Shown here one piece after another: positions 9,024 to 20,521 of a DNA stretch of 64,000 bases. Positions within the stretch are counted from its first letter, which is position 1. Each line of letters starts with the position of its first letter. The notes beneath the pieces are model-generated. The model ran no database searches and had not been told where the DNA came from. It worked only from the letters and a program-made list of their open reading frames with translations. Source of the DNA: Chimaeribacter arupi (GTDB taxonomy: Bacteria > Pseudomonadota > Gammaproteobacteria > Enterobacterales > Enterobacteriaceae). Where the stretch lies: NCBI RefSeq assembly GCF_002858805.1, contig NZ_PJZI01000018.1:31287-95286 (forward strand), read 5' to 3'. The translations under genes were made by a program, and so were the position numbers.

Positions 9024-10070
9024 ATGACATCGGTCAACGACATCCCCGGCGCTATCGCCCCCCTGGACAACGCCGCGATGGCGCGCGCCCGGCAACGGCT
9101 GGACTCCCTGGTCAAGCCGCCCGGCAGCCTCGGCCGCCTGGAAACCCTGGCCATCCAGCTGGCCGGTATCCGCGGCAGCGATCGGCCGCTGCAATTCCCG
9201 CAGAAAGAGATTGTGGTCATGGCCGCCGATCATGGCGTCTGGCAGGAGGGGATCACCCCGTCACCGCAGGTCGTCACAGCGATTCAGGCAAACAATATTC
9301 TGCGCGGGGTGGCTGGGGTCAATGTGATGGCTAAAACCGCCGGCGCCCGCGTGACGCTGGTGGACACCGGCATCATCGGCGGCCCGGTGGCCGGGGCCGT
9401 TGACTGCCACCAGGGGCAGGGCAGCGCGAACATCGCCGTGGGGCCGGCCATGAGCCGTGCGCAGGCAGAGGCGATTATCCTGTGGAGTGTGCGCTGGGTG
9501 GCAGCACAGGTGGCACAGGGGCTGGATCTGCTGGGCGTCGGTGAGCTGGGTATGGGCAATACCACCCCGGCCGCCGCAGTGATATGTGCCGTGACCGGCC
9601 AGCCGCCGGAAGAGGTGGTGGGCCTTGGCGCAAACCTGCCGCCGGAGCAGCTGGGCCACAAAGTGGCGGTGGTGCAGCGCGCACTGGCGACCAACCAGCC
9701 GGACGCGCAGGACGGCATCGCCATCCTGGCCGCCGTCGGTGGCTTTGAGCTGGCGGCAATGAGCGGGGCGATCCTCGGCGCAGCGGCGGCGGGCATCCCG
9801 GTGGTGCTGGACGGCTACCTCTCTTATGCCTCGGCGCTGGCGGCCTGCCTGATCGCCCCGGCGGCCCGTGACTACCTGATTCCGTCACATAGGTCGGCGG
9901 AACGCGGCAGCCAGCTGGCGCTGGCGCATCTGCAACTGTGCCCCTATCTCGACCTCTCAATGCGCCTCGGTGAGGGCAGCGGGGCTGCGCTGGCCTTTAC
10001 GCTGGTGGATGCTGCCTGCGCCATGCACAACGACATGGCCACGCTGGCAGAGTGCAATATTCAGCTTTAA
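9024..10070 (+). CDS. cobT: Nicotinate-nucleotide:dimethylbenzimidazole phosphoribosyltransferase
   Basis: Makes alpha-ribazole phosphate from nicotinate mononucleotide and dimethylbenzimidazole, supplying the lower ligand for CobS. The 348-residue protein has the family features VKPPGSLGRLE near residue 29, MAADHGV near residue 66, GELGMGNTTPAAA around residue 175, and the C-terminal GEGSGAA segment that carries the catalytic Glu. It follows cobS and converges on btuR, so all three visible cobalamin genes are adjacent. The start has a GGAGAG ribosome-binding site. Confidence 0.96.
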   Translation: MTSVNDIPGAIAPLDNAAMARARQRLDSLVKPPGSLGRLETLAIQLAGIRGSDRPLQFPQKEIVVMAADHGVWQEGITPSPQVVTAIQANNILRGVAGVNVMAKTAGARVTLVDTGIIGGPVAGAVDCHQGQGSANIAVGPAMSRAQAEAIILWSVRWVAAQVAQGLDLLGVGELGMGNTTPAAAVICAVTGQPPEEVVGLGANLPPEQLGHKVAVVQRALATNQPDAQDGIAILAAVGGFELAAMSGAILGAAAAGIPVVLDGYLSYASALAACLIAPAARDYLIPSHRSAERGSQLALAHLQLCPYLDLSMRLGEGSGAALAFTLVDAACAMHNDMATLAECNIQL

Positions 10071-10090
10071 CGGCCAGTCAGCGCTGACGA

Positions 10091-10678
10091 TTACCAGTCG
10101 ATGCCTTTCTGCGCCATGATCCCGGCGTCAAAGGCGTGTTTTACCGGACGCAGTTCGCTCACCGTATCCGCCTTCTCCAGCAGGTCACGGTGGCAGCCGC
10201 GCCCGGTGATGATCACCGTCTGGTGCGCCGGGCGGGCATCCAGCGCGGCCATCAGCTCCGCCAGATCAAGGTAACCGTAACTCACCATGTAAGTCAGCTC
10301 ATCCAGCAGCACCAGGTCGAGCGTTTCATCAGCCAGCATCTTTTTGCCGTGCTGCCACACCGCCTGGCAGGCAGCGGTGTCGGTGTCGCGGTTCTGCGTC
10401 TCCCAGGTGAAGCCGGTCGCCATCACCTGAAATTCCACGCCGTGCGGTTCCAGCAGGTTGCGCTCGCCGTTCGGCCATTCGCCCTTGATGAACTGGATCA
10501 CCCCGGCGCGCAGCCCATGCCCAATTGCGCGGGTCACGGTGCCGAAAGCGGCCGTGGTTTTGCCTTTGCCGTTGCCGGTGAACACCATTAACAGGCCGCG
10601 TGTCTCCTGGGCGGCAGCAATGCGCGCATCCACCTGTTCTTTGAGTTTCTGTTGACGTTGCTGGTGACGGTCGCTCAT
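10091..10678 (-). CDS. btuR: Cob(I)yrinic acid a,c-diamide adenosyltransferase
   Basis: Attaches the 5'-deoxyadenosyl group of ATP to reduced corrinoids (CobA/CobO/BtuR family). The ATG at 10678 gives 195 residues, one fewer than E. coli BtuR, and the start MSDRHQQRQQKLKEQ fits the family; the upstream in-frame extension overlaps yciK and is rejected. The P-loop GNGKGKTTAAFG (residues about 35-46) binds ATP and DELTYM is the Walker-B-like segment. It follows yciK by four bases in the same operon, as in E. coli. Confidence 0.96.
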   Translation of the reverse strand: MSDRHQQRQQKLKEQVDARIAAAQETRGLLMVFTGNGKGKTTAAFGTVTRAIGHGLRAGVIQFIKGEWPNGERNLLEPHGVEFQVMATGFTWETQNRDTDTAACQAVWQHGKKMLADETLDLVLLDELTYMVSYGYLDLAELMAALDARPAHQTVIITGRGCHRDLLEKADTVSELRPVKHAFDAGIMAQKGIDW

Positions 10679-10682
10679 CGCA

Positions 10683-11444
10683 TCACTCCGCCGGGCCGGG
10701 CTTGCGGCCCGGTTGCGCATCGAAACTGATGCCGGTTTTACGGCGGCTGTCATCGCCCATCAGGTAGAGATACAGCGGCATAATATCTGCCGGGGTCTTC
10801 AGCTTGTTGGCATCCTCCTGCGGGAACGCCGAGGCGCGCATGGTGGTGCGGGTGCCGCCGGGGTTAATGCAGTTCACCCGCAGGGTAGAGTGTTTATACT
10901 CTTCCGCCAGCACCTGCATCATGCCTTCGGTGGCGAACTTGGAGACGGCATACGCGCCCCAGCCCGCACGCCCTTCGCGGCCAACGCTGGACGAGGTAAA
11001 CACCAGCGAGCCGCCGGGGGATTTCAGCAACAGCGGCAGCAGCGCCTGGGTCAGCATAAAGGTGGCATTGACGTTGACCTGCATCACCTGATGCCACATC
11101 TCGCTGTCCTGTTGCGCCATCGGGGTGATTTCACCCAGCAGCCCGGCATTGTGCAGCACGCCGTCAAGGCGCGGCAGGTGTTGCGCCAGCGTGTCGGCCA
11201 CCGCGCGGCAATCGGCCGGGGTGGCTGTCAGCAGATCCAGGGTGATGACGCGTGCCGGTTTCAGCCCGGCCTGGGCGATCTGTTGTTGCACGGCCAGCAG
11301 TTTGCTTTCGGTACGGCCCAGCAGGATGACGCTCGCGCCGAAGCGGGCGTAGGTCAGGGCGGCTTCACGGCCGATGCCGTCACCGGCACCGGTGACCAGA
11401 ATCAGGCGGTTTTCAAGCAGGTTACGCTTTGGATGGTAGTGCAC
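10683..11444 (-). CDS. yciK: Short-chain dehydrogenase/reductase YciK
   Basis: A 253-residue classical SDR with the cofactor loop TGAGDGIGRE, the structural NAG motif, and the catalytic Ser plus Y-x-x-x-K (YAVSKFA). The physiological substrate is unknown. Translation starts at a GTG (11444), giving MHYHPK, which matches the E. coli N-terminus. It is divergent from sohB, and btuR follows immediately, so the yciK-btuR pair is retained from the E. coli order. Confidence 0.94.
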   Translation of the reverse strand: MHYHPKRNLLENRLILVTGAGDGIGREAALTYARFGASVILLGRTESKLLAVQQQIAQAGLKPARVITLDLLTATPADCRAVADTLAQHLPRLDGVLHNAGLLGEITPMAQQDSEMWHQVMQVNVNATFMLTQALLPLLLKSPGGSLVFTSSSVGREGRAGWGAYAVSKFATEGMMQVLAEEYKHSTLRVNCINPGGTRTTMRASAFPQEDANKLKTPADIMPLYLYLMGDDSRRKTGISFDAQPGRKPGPAE

Positions 11445-11781
11445 AGGGGTGTCCTCTCGCGTGGCAAAGGTGCCGGCGGCGTGGGCCGGTCACAAAGACC
11501 AGGGCACGGCGGGAGCAGGCTCGACCGTCAACGCAGCCCTGGCGCGAATCGTGGGTGATTTCAGGAATATTGCACGTTATATGCCTTAAATGGATCGACT
11601 TTTCAATGAATAACCGCAATTTCATCCTATTATTTGTAACAAAACAGGAACATACCGTGCGTGGGCGCAGCGGCCGTGCGACACTCTTTGCCCGGTCCGG
11701 CAGCCTGCGGCAAGACGCCGCCGCCGGAAATGTTTACACTGGTTAACCGGACGTTTACTGACAGGAAAAAGGCGGAAATTC

Positions 11782-12825
11782 GTGGAGTTACTCTCTCTGT
11801 ATGGGCTGTTTCTGGCCAAAGTCGTCACCCTGGTGGTGGCCATCGGCGCCCTGGTGGTGCTGATCTTCAGCCTGCGGGCGCGCAAAGCGCAGCGCCCCGG
11901 CGAACTGCAACTCACCGATCTTTCGGAGCAGTACCGGGAGGTGCAGCAGGAAATGCGTGCGGCGCGCCTGGATGAGCCCGCGCGCAAGGCCCGCGCCAAA
12001 GCGTTGAAAAAAGAGCGCAAAGCGGAGGCGAAACAGGCAAAACACAATGCGAAGCAGGGCGTCAGCCACGGCAAACCTTGCCTCTACGTGCTGGATTTCC
12101 GCGGCAGCATCGACGCGCATGAAGTGGCGTCGCTGCGTGAGGAGATCACGGCCATTCTGGCGGTGGCAACGCCGCAGGATGAAGTGCTGCTGCGCCTGGA
12201 AAGCCCCGGCGGGGTGGTGCACGGCTACGGGCTGGCAGCCTCTCAGCTGACCCGCCTGCGCCAGGCCGGTATCCGGCTGACGGTGGCGGTGGACAAAGTG
12301 GCCGCCAGCGGCGGCTACATGATGGCCTGTGTGGCGGACCGCATCATCGCGGCACCGTTCGCGGTGATTGGCTCGATAGGCGTGGTGGCCCAGATCCCTA
12401 ACTTCAACCGGCTGCTGAAGAAAAACGACATCGACGTGGAGCTGCACACCGCCGGCGAGTTCAAACGCACCCTGACCCTGTTTGGTGAAAACACCGAGCA
12501 GGGGCGGGAGAAGTTCCGCGAGGACCTGAATGAAACGCACCTGCTGTTCAAAGAGTTCGTCAAGCAGCAGCGCCCGTCACTGGACATCGACAGCGTGGCC
12601 ACCGGCGAGCACTGGTTCGGGATGCAGGCCCGCGAAAAAGGGCTGATTGACGCCATCGGCACCAGTGATGATCTGCTGATCGCGGAGATGGAAAACCACG
12701 AGGTGATAAGCGTTCGTTACACCCGCCGCAAGCGCCTGATGGACCGCTTTACCGGCAGCGCCGCCGAAAGTGCTGACCGCCTGCTGCTGCGCTGGTGGCA
12801 GCGGGGCCAGAAGCCAATGTTATAA
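11782..12825 (+). CDS. sohB: Inner-membrane peptidase SohB (S49 family)
   Basis: A protease related to signal peptide peptidase SppA. Translation begins at GTG 11782. The 347-residue protein has an N-terminal hydrophobic anchor (residues about 7-30), a basic Ala/Lys/Arg-rich linker (about 70-95), and an S49 catalytic domain. The nucleophile Ser176 lies in AASGGYM and the general base Lys228 in EFKRTL, the Ser-Lys dyad of the family. In E. coli extra SohB suppresses loss of DegP, consistent with periplasmic or membrane quality control. A bidirectional terminator separates it from yciN. Confidence 0.95.
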   Translation: MELLSLYGLFLAKVVTLVVAIGALVVLIFSLRARKAQRPGELQLTDLSEQYREVQQEMRAARLDEPARKARAKALKKERKAEAKQAKHNAKQGVSHGKPCLYVLDFRGSIDAHEVASLREEITAILAVATPQDEVLLRLESPGGVVHGYGLAASQLTRLRQAGIRLTVAVDKVAASGGYMMACVADRIIAAPFAVIGSIGVVAQIPNFNRLLKKNDIDVELHTAGEFKRTLTLFGENTEQGREKFREDLNETHLLFKEFVKQQRPSLDIDSVATGEHWFGMQAREKGLIDAIGTSDDLLIAEMENHEVISVRYTRRKRLMDRFTGSAAESADRLLLRWWQRGQKPML

Positions 12826-12850
12826 ACAAAACAGCGGTGTTATAAAGAAG

Positions 12851-12873
12851 AAAAAGGGGCGTCAGCCCCTTTT
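12851..12873. terminator. Bidirectional terminator between sohB and yciN
   Basis: AAAAGGGGC-GTCA-GCCCCTTTT forms a perfect stem flanked by A and T runs, positioned to end both convergent genes. Confidence 0.9.
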
Positions 12874-12883
12874 AACCGAATGG

Positions 12884-13135
12884 TTAATTTTCCAGATAAT
12901 ATTTATCAGATAACTGATGGGCCAGATGTTTAAACATATTAAATACCGCGGTGCTTTTCGCCGTTGGCAACCCTTGCTGATCAAGGAAAAACTCCCCGCT
13001 GAAAACCAGCACGTCGCCATTTTGCCGCACATCGGTGGCAACCATACCGTGCAAATAATCTTCATGTGTTTTGATAATATTATTGGCGAGATCCAGTAAC
13101 GCGTTTTTACTGATGGCCGTTCTATTTTTGTTCAT
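12884..13135 (-). CDS. yciN: Small conserved protein YciN
   Basis: An 83-residue protein of unknown function, the same length as E. coli YciN. The C-terminal half ([19 protein letters not shown]) is virtually identical to the E. coli protein, while the N-terminal third has drifted. It has no signal peptide or membrane segment and is predicted cytoplasmic. It is divergent from topA and convergent with sohB, the same neighbourhood as in E. coli. Confidence 0.93.
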   Translation of the reverse strand: MNKNRTAISKNALLDLANNIIKTHEDYLHGMVATDVRQNGDVLVFSGEFFLDQQGLPTAKSTAVFNMFKHLAHQLSDKYYLEN

Positions 13136-13578
13136 CCTGATGACTCCGCAACTGATTATCCGCCGCCAGTGTAGTGCGCCAACGGAAAACCCGCAAACCC
13201 CGCAAGGGTATGGCGTGCAAAAGAGACCATTGGCGAAAACGCAGGATCCATGCTAATTAGGTTGCGTGGCGATATTTATCAGGTAGAGTGTGGCCTTTCG
13301 CCGGATAAGTGGAAGATTTACTTTACGCTTCAGACTTTTTTGTGTGCCGGTCATCCGTCAGGCGCGTCAAAAAAGTGGTTGCAATCGGCAGGTGCCGGGG
13401 CCAGCCCCGCAGGCGGACCGGGCGGATTGTGTCAGTGATGACCAATCAGGAACCCGATGATGAAAAATGCCTTGATCTCCTGCTTCACTGCCGCAATATA
13501 AAAAAGAGAGTCATACTGCTGCGGCATAACGAGATAAAAATTTCTTTTTCGGAAGAATTAATTTAGGTAAAGATAAAT
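13136..13578. other. yciN-topA divergent control region
   Basis: Holds the promoters of yciN and topA. A 42-codon open frame ending at 13566 just before topA was considered, but it has no clear ribosome-binding site and no recognised family. E. coli topA has several promoters and supercoiling-sensitive control; nothing specific enough to place boxes was seen here. Confidence 0.4.
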
Positions 13579-16176
13579 ATGGGAAAAGCTCTCGTAATAG
13601 TTGAGTCCCCGGCAAAAGCCAAAACGATTAATAAATATTTAGGCAATGACTACGTGGTGAAGTCCAGCGTCGGTCATATCCGCGATTTACCCACCAGCGG
13701 GTCAGCCAGTAAAAAAAGCGCCGAATCTTCCGAAGAAAAACCAAAGAAAAAAGTCAAAAAGGATGAGAAAGCCGCACTGGTAAACCGCATGGGGGTTGAC
13801 CCTTACCACGGCTGGCAGGCGCAGTATGAAATCCTGCCCGGCAAAGAGAAAGTGGTGGCGGAGCTGAAGTCCCTGGCGGAAAACGCCGACCACATCTACC
13901 TCGCTACCGACCTTGACCGCGAAGGGGAAGCCATTGCCTGGCACCTGCGGGAAGTGATCGGCGGTGATGACAGCCGCTTCAGCCGCGTGGTGTTCAACGA
14001 AATCACCAAAAACGCCATCAAGCAGGCGTTTAACCAGCCTGGCGAGCTGAACATTGACCGCGTTAATGCCCAGCAGGCACGCCGGTTTATGGACCGCGTG
14101 GTGGGCTACATGGTCTCCCCGCTGTTGTGGAAAAAAATCGCCCGCGGCCTGTCCGCCGGCCGCGTGCAGTCGGTGGCCGTCCGGCTGGTGGTGGAGCGTG
14201 AGCGCGAAATCAAGGCGTTCGTGCCGGAAGAGTACTGGGAGCTGCATGCCCAGCTGAACACCCAGGACGACACCGTGCTGAACATGGAGGTGACCCACCA
14301 CCATGACAAGCCGTTCAAACCGGTCAACCGCGAACAGACCCATGCCGCCGTCGCGCTGCTGGAAAAAGCGCGCTACACGGTGCTGGATCGTGAAGACAAG
14401 CCGACCAGCAGCCGCCCCAGCGCCCCGTTCATTACTTCCACGCTGCAACAGGCGGCCAGTACCCGTCTGGGCTTCGGCGTGAAAAAAACCATGATGATGG
14501 CGCAGCGCCTGTATGAAGCGGGCCACATCACCTACATGCGTACCGACTCCACCAACCTGAGCCAGGACGCCCTGACCATGGTGCGCGGTTACATCGGCAG
14601 CGAATTTGGTGACAAATACCTGCCGAAAGAGCCGAACACCTACAGCAGCAAAGAGAACTCCCAGGAAGCGCACGAAGCGATCCGTCCTTCGGATGTGCAG
14701 GTGGTGGCCGAGCAGCTGAAAGACATGGAAGCGGACGCGCAGAAGCTGTACCAGCTGATCTGGCGCCAGTTTGTTGCCTGCCAGATGACCCCGGCCAAAT
14801 ATGATTCCACCACCCTGACGGTGCAGGCAGCGGATTACCAGCTGCGCGCCAAGGGGCGCATCCTGCGCTTTGACGGCTGGACGCGCGTGATGCCGGCGCT
14901 GCGTAAAAATGATGAAGACCGCACGCTGCCGAACGTGGCGATCGGTACCGAACTGAGCCTGCAACAGCTGTTGCCGAGCCAGCACTTCACCAAGCCGCCG
15001 GCGCGCTTCAGCGAAGCCTCGCTGGTGAAAGAGCTGGAAAAACGCGGCATCGGCCGCCCGTCAACCTATGCGTCGATTATCTCCACCATTCAGGACCGGG
15101 GTTACGTGCGGGTGGAAAACCGCCGTTTCTACGCTGAGAAGATGGGTGAGATCGTCACTGACCGGCTGGAAGAGAATTTCCGCGAGCTGATGAACTACGA
15201 TTTCACGGCACGCATGGAAAATGACCTCGACCAGGTCGCCAACAATCAGGCGGAATGGAAAGCGGTGCTGGACGGCTTCTTCAGCGATTTCAGTGACCAG
15301 CTCGGCAAAGCTGAGCAGGACCCGGAAGAGGGCGGTATGCGCCCGAACCAGATGGTGCTGACCAGCATCGACTGCCCGACCTGCGGCCGTAAAATGGGGA
15401 TCCGCACCGCCAGCACCGGCGTGTTCCTCGGTTGCTCCGGCTATGCGCTGTCACCGAAAGAGCGCTGCAAAACCACCATTAACCTGGTGCCGGAAACCGA
15501 AGTGCTTAACGTGCTGGAAGGCGAAGATGCCGAAACCAACGCGCTGCGCGCCCGCCGCCGCTGCCCGAAATGCGGCACGGCGATGGACAGCTACCTGATC
15601 GACAACCAGCGCAAGCTGCACGTCTGCGGTAACAACCCGGCCTGTGAAGGGTACGAGATTGAGCAGGGCGAATTCCGCCTGAAAGGCTATGACGGCCCGG
15701 TGGTGGAGTGCGAGAAGTGCGGTTCAGAGATGCACCTGAAAATGGGGCGTTTCGGCAAGTACATGGGCTGCACCAACGACGCCTGTAAAAACACCCGTAA
15801 AATCCTGCGTAACGGCGAAGTGGCGCCGCCGAAGGAAGATCCGGTACCATTGCCGGAGCTGGAGTGTGAGAAGTCTGACGCTTATTTCGTGCTGCGTGAC
15901 GGCGCGGCCGGGGTCTTCCTGGCGGCCAACACTTTCCCGAAATCGCGCGAAACCCGTGCGCCGCTGGTTGAAGAGCTGGCCCGTTTCCGTGACCGCCTGC
16001 CGGAGAAACTGCGTTACCTGGCGGATGCACCGGCCACTGACCCGGACGGCAACAAAACCCTGGTACGCTACAGCCGCAAAACCAAGCAGCAGTACGTCTC
16101 CTCTGAGAAAGACGGCAAGGCGACCGGTTGGTCAGCGTTCTTTGTCGACGGCAAGTGGGCTGAAACCAAAAAATAA
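13579..16176 (+). CDS. topA: DNA topoisomerase I
   Basis: A type IA topoisomerase (865 residues, E. coli length) that relaxes negative supercoils through a covalent 5'-phosphotyrosine intermediate. The TOPRIM domain begins at residue 1 ([13 protein letters not shown]) with the acidic motif [11 protein letters not shown]. The active-site Tyr319 lies in [10 protein letters not shown]. The C-terminal region has Cys4 zinc ribbons ([17 protein letters not shown] and CEKCGSEM types) and ends in the basic zinc-ribbon-like domain that contacts RNA polymerase in E. coli. A good terminator follows. Confidence 0.97.
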   Translation: MGKALVIVESPAKAKTINKYLGNDYVVKSSVGHIRDLPTSGSASKKSAESSEEKPKKKVKKDEKAALVNRMGVDPYHGWQAQYEILPGKEKVVAELKSLAENADHIYLATDLDREGEAIAWHLREVIGGDDSRFSRVVFNEITKNAIKQAFNQPGELNIDRVNAQQARRFMDRVVGYMVSPLLWKKIARGLSAGRVQSVAVRLVVEREREIKAFVPEEYWELHAQLNTQDDTVLNMEVTHHHDKPFKPVNREQTHAAVALLEKARYTVLDREDKPTSSRPSAPFITSTLQQAASTRLGFGVKKTMMMAQRLYEAGHITYMRTDSTNLSQDALTMVRGYIGSEFGDKYLPKEPNTYSSKENSQEAHEAIRPSDVQVVAEQLKDMEADAQKLYQLIWRQFVACQMTPAKYDSTTLTVQAADYQLRAKGRILRFDGWTRVMPALRKNDEDRTLPNVAIGTELSLQQLLPSQHFTKPPARFSEASLVKELEKRGIGRPSTYASIISTIQDRGYVRVENRRFYAEKMGEIVTDRLEENFRELMNYDFTARMENDLDQVANNQAEWKAVLDGFFSDFSDQLGKAEQDPEEGGMRPNQMVLTSIDCPTCGRKMGIRTASTGVFLGCSGYALSPKERCKTTINLVPETEVLNVLEGEDAETNALRARRRCPKCGTAMDSYLIDNQRKLHVCGNNPACEGYEIEQGEFRLKGYDGPVVECEKCGSEMHLKMGRFGKYMGCTNDACKNTRKILRNGEVAPPKEDPVPLPELECEKSDAYFVLRDGAAGVFLAANTFPKSRETRAPLVEELARFRDRLPEKLRYLADAPATDPDGNKTLVRYSRKTKQQYVSSEKDGKATGWSAFFVDGKWAETKK

Positions 16177-16211
16177 GCGTCCCTGAGAAGGTGACCGCCT
16201 GAGCACTCCGC

Positions 16212-16242
16212 AAAAAACCAGCGTCTAAACGCTGGTTTTTTT
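16212..16242 (+). terminator. topA terminator
   Basis: AAAAAACCAGCGT-CTAA-ACGCTGGTTTTTTT is a perfect stem with a seven-T tail. The stretch from 16243 to 16514 is AT-rich and should contain the cysB promoter; no individual CysB site could be placed with confidence. Confidence 0.93.
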
Positions 16243-16502
16243 ATAGCGGGTGGATTTATCATCATGCATACATATGATTTTATGTGCATTGATTGACAGA
16301 AATTACCAGCAGGCAGGGTGAAGCGCTATACAGGCCCGTCCCGATTGTTATAATGGTTATATAAAATCTTTTTTTATGTTTAATTGTCATTAACTGACCT
16401 GACTTTTTTCGCCCCGGCGTTACGCTTCCCCCGGCGATGCACAGATCGGCGATGCGCTTATCACCCCTTGTCTGACTGCCTGCGGGGCAGTGCTTAACCT
16501 AG

Positions 16503-17517
<1,015 letters not shown>

Positions 17518-17765
17518 CCTGCCGGGTACTGCCCGGCGGCTTTGCCCTCCCGCCTGTTCCCCCCTGTCTACGCGGTTTTACCGATTTTCCCCTGCCATTA
17601 AGGGGTTGCGCCGATCGTCCTGATCAAAAGGTGTTGTTATCAAAACGTTACGCGCTGTTTGTGTTATCTTTAAATTAAGACGCACAACCTGACCGGGTAT
17701 TGGCGGTATTCCGCTCTCCGGCCGGGCATTGTGTGACATGAACAGATCCAAATGGGAGGAGCGCC

Positions 17766-20438
17766 ATGTCATCCGATCTTCGTGAGCAAAGTCAGAAAAA
17801 GCTGGACGCGCTGAATCACGAGTACCACTACCACAGCCTGAATACGGTGTCTGAGCAACTGGGGGACATCTCCCGCTTGCCGAAATCGATGAAGGTCTTG
17901 CTGGAGAACCTGTTGCGCCATATTGATGGCGACACCGTCACCGAGGACGACCTGCGGGCGATGGTGAACTGGCAGAAAACCGGCCATGCCAACCGTGAGA
18001 TTGCCTACCGCCCGGCACGCGTGCTGATGCAGGACTTCACCGGCGTCCCGGCGGTGGTGGATCTGGCCGCAATGCGTGAGGCGGTGAAACGGCTGGGCGG
18101 GGCCGTGGATCAGGTTAACCCGCTGTCACCGGTTGACCTGGTGATTGACCACTCGGTCACCGTGGATGAGTACGGCACCACCCACGCGTTTGATGAGAAC
18201 GTGCGGCTGGAGATGGAACGTAACCATGAGCGCTACCAGTTCCTGCGTTGGGGGCAGCAGGCGTTTAACCGCTTCCGCGTGGTGCCGCCGGGTACCGGCA
18301 TCTGCCACCAGGTGAACCTGGAGTACCTCGGGCAGGCGGTGTGGCATGAGGAGCAGGACGGCAAAGAGATCGCCTACCCGGACACCCTGGTCGGCACCGA
18401 CTCCCACACCACCATGATCAACGGCCTGGGCGTGCTGGGCTGGGGGGTGGGGGGTATTGAGGCGGAAGCGGCGATGCTCGGCCAGCCGGTGTCGATGCTG
18501 ATCCCGGATGTGGTGGGCTTCAAACTCACCGGCAAACTGCGTGAGGGCATCACCGCCACTGACCTGGTGCTGACGGTGACGCAGATGCTGCGCAAACACG
18601 GCGTGGTCGGCAAATTTGTGGAGTTCTACGGCGACGGGCTGGCCGATCTGCCGCTGGCCGACCGCTCCACCATCGCCAACATGGCACCGGAATATGGTGC
18701 CACCTGCGGCTTCTTCCCGGTAGACGAGGTGACGCTGAGCTACATGAAACTCACCGGTCGCAGCGATGAGCAGATCGCGCTGGTGGAGAAATACACCCGC
18801 GAGCAGGGGTTGTGGCGGCATGAGGGCGACGAACCGATCTTTACCAGCACCCTGGCGCTGGATATGGGGACGGTGGAGTCCAGCGTGTCGGGGCCGAAAC
18901 GCCCGCAAGACCGCGTGGCGCTGCCCGGCGTGCCGCAGGCGTTTAACGCCGCGACGGAACTGGATGTCAACGCCCGTGCCGGCAGCGAGGCCGAAACCAT
19001 CACCCTGCGCGGTGAGGAGCTGAACCTGGAAAACGGCGCGGTGGTGATCGCCGCCATCACCTCCTGCACCAACACCTCCAACCCCAGCATCCTGATGGCC
19101 GCCGGGCTGGTGGCGAAAAAAGCGGTGGAGCGCGGCCTGACGAGCAAGCCGTGGGTAAAAACCTCGCTGGCACCCGGTTCAATGGTGGTGACCAACTACC
19201 TGGCCAAGGCGGGGCTGATGAGCTATCTCGACAAGCTCGGCTTCAACCTGGTGGGCTACGGCTGTACCACCTGTATCGGCAACTCCGGCCCGCTGCTCGG
19301 CCCGATTGAAGAGGCGATCAAAGCCGGTGACCTGACGGTGGGCGCGGTGCTCTCCGGCAACCGTAACTTTGAAGGGCGCATCCACCCGCTGATCAAAACC
19401 AACTGGCTCGCCTCGCCGCCGCTGGTGGTGGCCTATGCGCTGGCCGGTAACCTGAAGGTCAACCTCAGTGCCGATCCGCTCGGCACCGACAAAGAGGGCA
19501 AACCTGTCTACCTGCATGAGATCTGGCCGAGTGCCAATGAGATCGCGCAGGCCGTGGAGCAGGTACGCACCGAGATGTTCCTCAAAGAGTACTCTGAGGT
19601 GTTTAACGGCGATGAAAACTGGCAGGCGATTCAGGTGAAAGGCTCGCCGACCTACAGCTGGCAGCATGACTCCACCTACATCCGCCATTCGCCGTTCTTC
19701 GACGACATGGAGGCGGAGCCGAAAACGGTGCAGGACATCGAAGGCGCGCGCATCCTGCTGATGCTGGGCGACTCAGTGACCACGGACCACATCTCGCCGG
19801 CGGGTAACATCAAGGCGGAAAGCCCGGCCGGGTACTATCTGCGCGATCATGGCGTGGCGAAAGAGGATTTCAACTCCTACGGTTCGCGCCGCGGCAACTA
19901 CGAGGTGATGGTACGCGGGACCTTTGCCAACGTGCGCATCCGTAACGAGCTGGTGCCGGGCGTGGAGGGTGGGATCACCCGCCACCTGCCGTCCCAGGAG
20001 CAGATGGCAGTGTATGATGCCGCAATGCGTTACCAGCAGGAGAAGGTGCCGCTGGCGGTGATTGCCGGTAAGGAATATGGTTCCGGCTCCAGCCGTGACT
20101 GGGCGGCGAAAGGGCCGCGACTGCTGGGGATCCGTGTGGTGATTGCCGAATCGTTTGAACGTATCCACCGTTCTAACCTGATCGGCATGGGGATTTTGCC
20201 GCTGGAGTTCCCGGACGGGGTAACCCGCAAAACCCTGGCGCTGACCGGCGAGGAGCAGATCAGTATTCATGGCCTGCAAACCCTGTCACCGGGGCAAACG
20301 GTAAAAGTGACGCTGACCTACGCAGATGGCCATACCGCTGAGATCGACGCCCGTTGCCGCATCGATACCAGCAATGAGCTGACCTACTTCAACAATGACG
20401 GCATCCTGCACTATATGATCCGTAAAATGCTGGCCTAA
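17766..20438 (+). CDS. acnA: Aconitate hydratase A
   Basis: A 4Fe-4S enzyme of the TCA cycle that isomerises citrate and isocitrate; AcnA is the stress- and stationary-phase form in E. coli. The 890-residue protein has the cluster ligands Cys434 (SCTNTSNPS) and Cys500/Cys503 (GCTTCIGNSGP) and the substrate-binding swivel-domain motif KEYGSGSSRDWAAKG near residue 770. AGGAG precedes the ATG by five bases. In E. coli, ymiA and yciX lie between cysB and acnA; in this window the 276-base gap contains no comparable small gene. Confidence 0.97.
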   Translation: MSSDLREQSQKKLDALNHEYHYHSLNTVSEQLGDISRLPKSMKVLLENLLRHIDGDTVTEDDLRAMVNWQKTGHANREIAYRPARVLMQDFTGVPAVVDLAAMREAVKRLGGAVDQVNPLSPVDLVIDHSVTVDEYGTTHAFDENVRLEMERNHERYQFLRWGQQAFNRFRVVPPGTGICHQVNLEYLGQAVWHEEQDGKEIAYPDTLVGTDSHTTMINGLGVLGWGVGGIEAEAAMLGQPVSMLIPDVVGFKLTGKLREGITATDLVLTVTQMLRKHGVVGKFVEFYGDGLADLPLADRSTIANMAPEYGATCGFFPVDEVTLSYMKLTGRSDEQIALVEKYTREQGLWRHEGDEPIFTSTLALDMGTVESSVSGPKRPQDRVALPGVPQAFNAATELDVNARAGSEAETITLRGEELNLENGAVVIAAITSCTNTSNPSILMAAGLVAKKAVERGLTSKPWVKTSLAPGSMVVTNYLAKAGLMSYLDKLGFNLVGYGCTTCIGNSGPLLGPIEEAIKAGDLTVGAVLSGNRNFEGRIHPLIKTNWLASPPLVVAYALAGNLKVNLSADPLGTDKEGKPVYLHEIWPSANEIAQAVEQVRTEMFLKEYSEVFNGDENWQAIQVKGSPTYSWQHDSTYIRHSPFFDDMEAEPKTVQDIEGARILLMLGDSVTTDHISPAGNIKAESPAGYYLRDHGVAKEDFNSYGSRRGNYEVMVRGTFANVRIRNELVPGVEGGITRHLPSQEQMAVYDAAMRYQQEKVPLAVIAGKEYGSGSSRDWAAKGPRLLGIRVVIAESFERIHRSNLIGMGILPLEFPDGVTRKTLALTGEEQISIHGLQTLSPGQTVKVTLTYADGHTAEIDARCRIDTSNELTYFNNDGILHYMIRKMLA

Positions 20439-20476
20439 GCCGCGATGTGCCGGGCACCTGTTGCCCGGCGGCCTAT

Positions 20477-20507
20477 AAAAAAGGGCACCCGCTGGGGTGC
20501 CCTTTTT
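20477..20507. terminator. Bidirectional terminator between acnA and ribA
   Basis: AAAAAAGGGCACCC-GCT-GGGGTGCCCTTTTT forms a strong stem with A and T flanks on both sides, serving both converging genes. Confidence 0.93.
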
Positions 20508-20521
20508 CGTGCCGGAACGGC

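Noticed and set aside
13438..13566. A 42-43-codon frame just before topA
   Set aside because: Has no convincing ribosome-binding site and no recognised family; probably promoter DNA.
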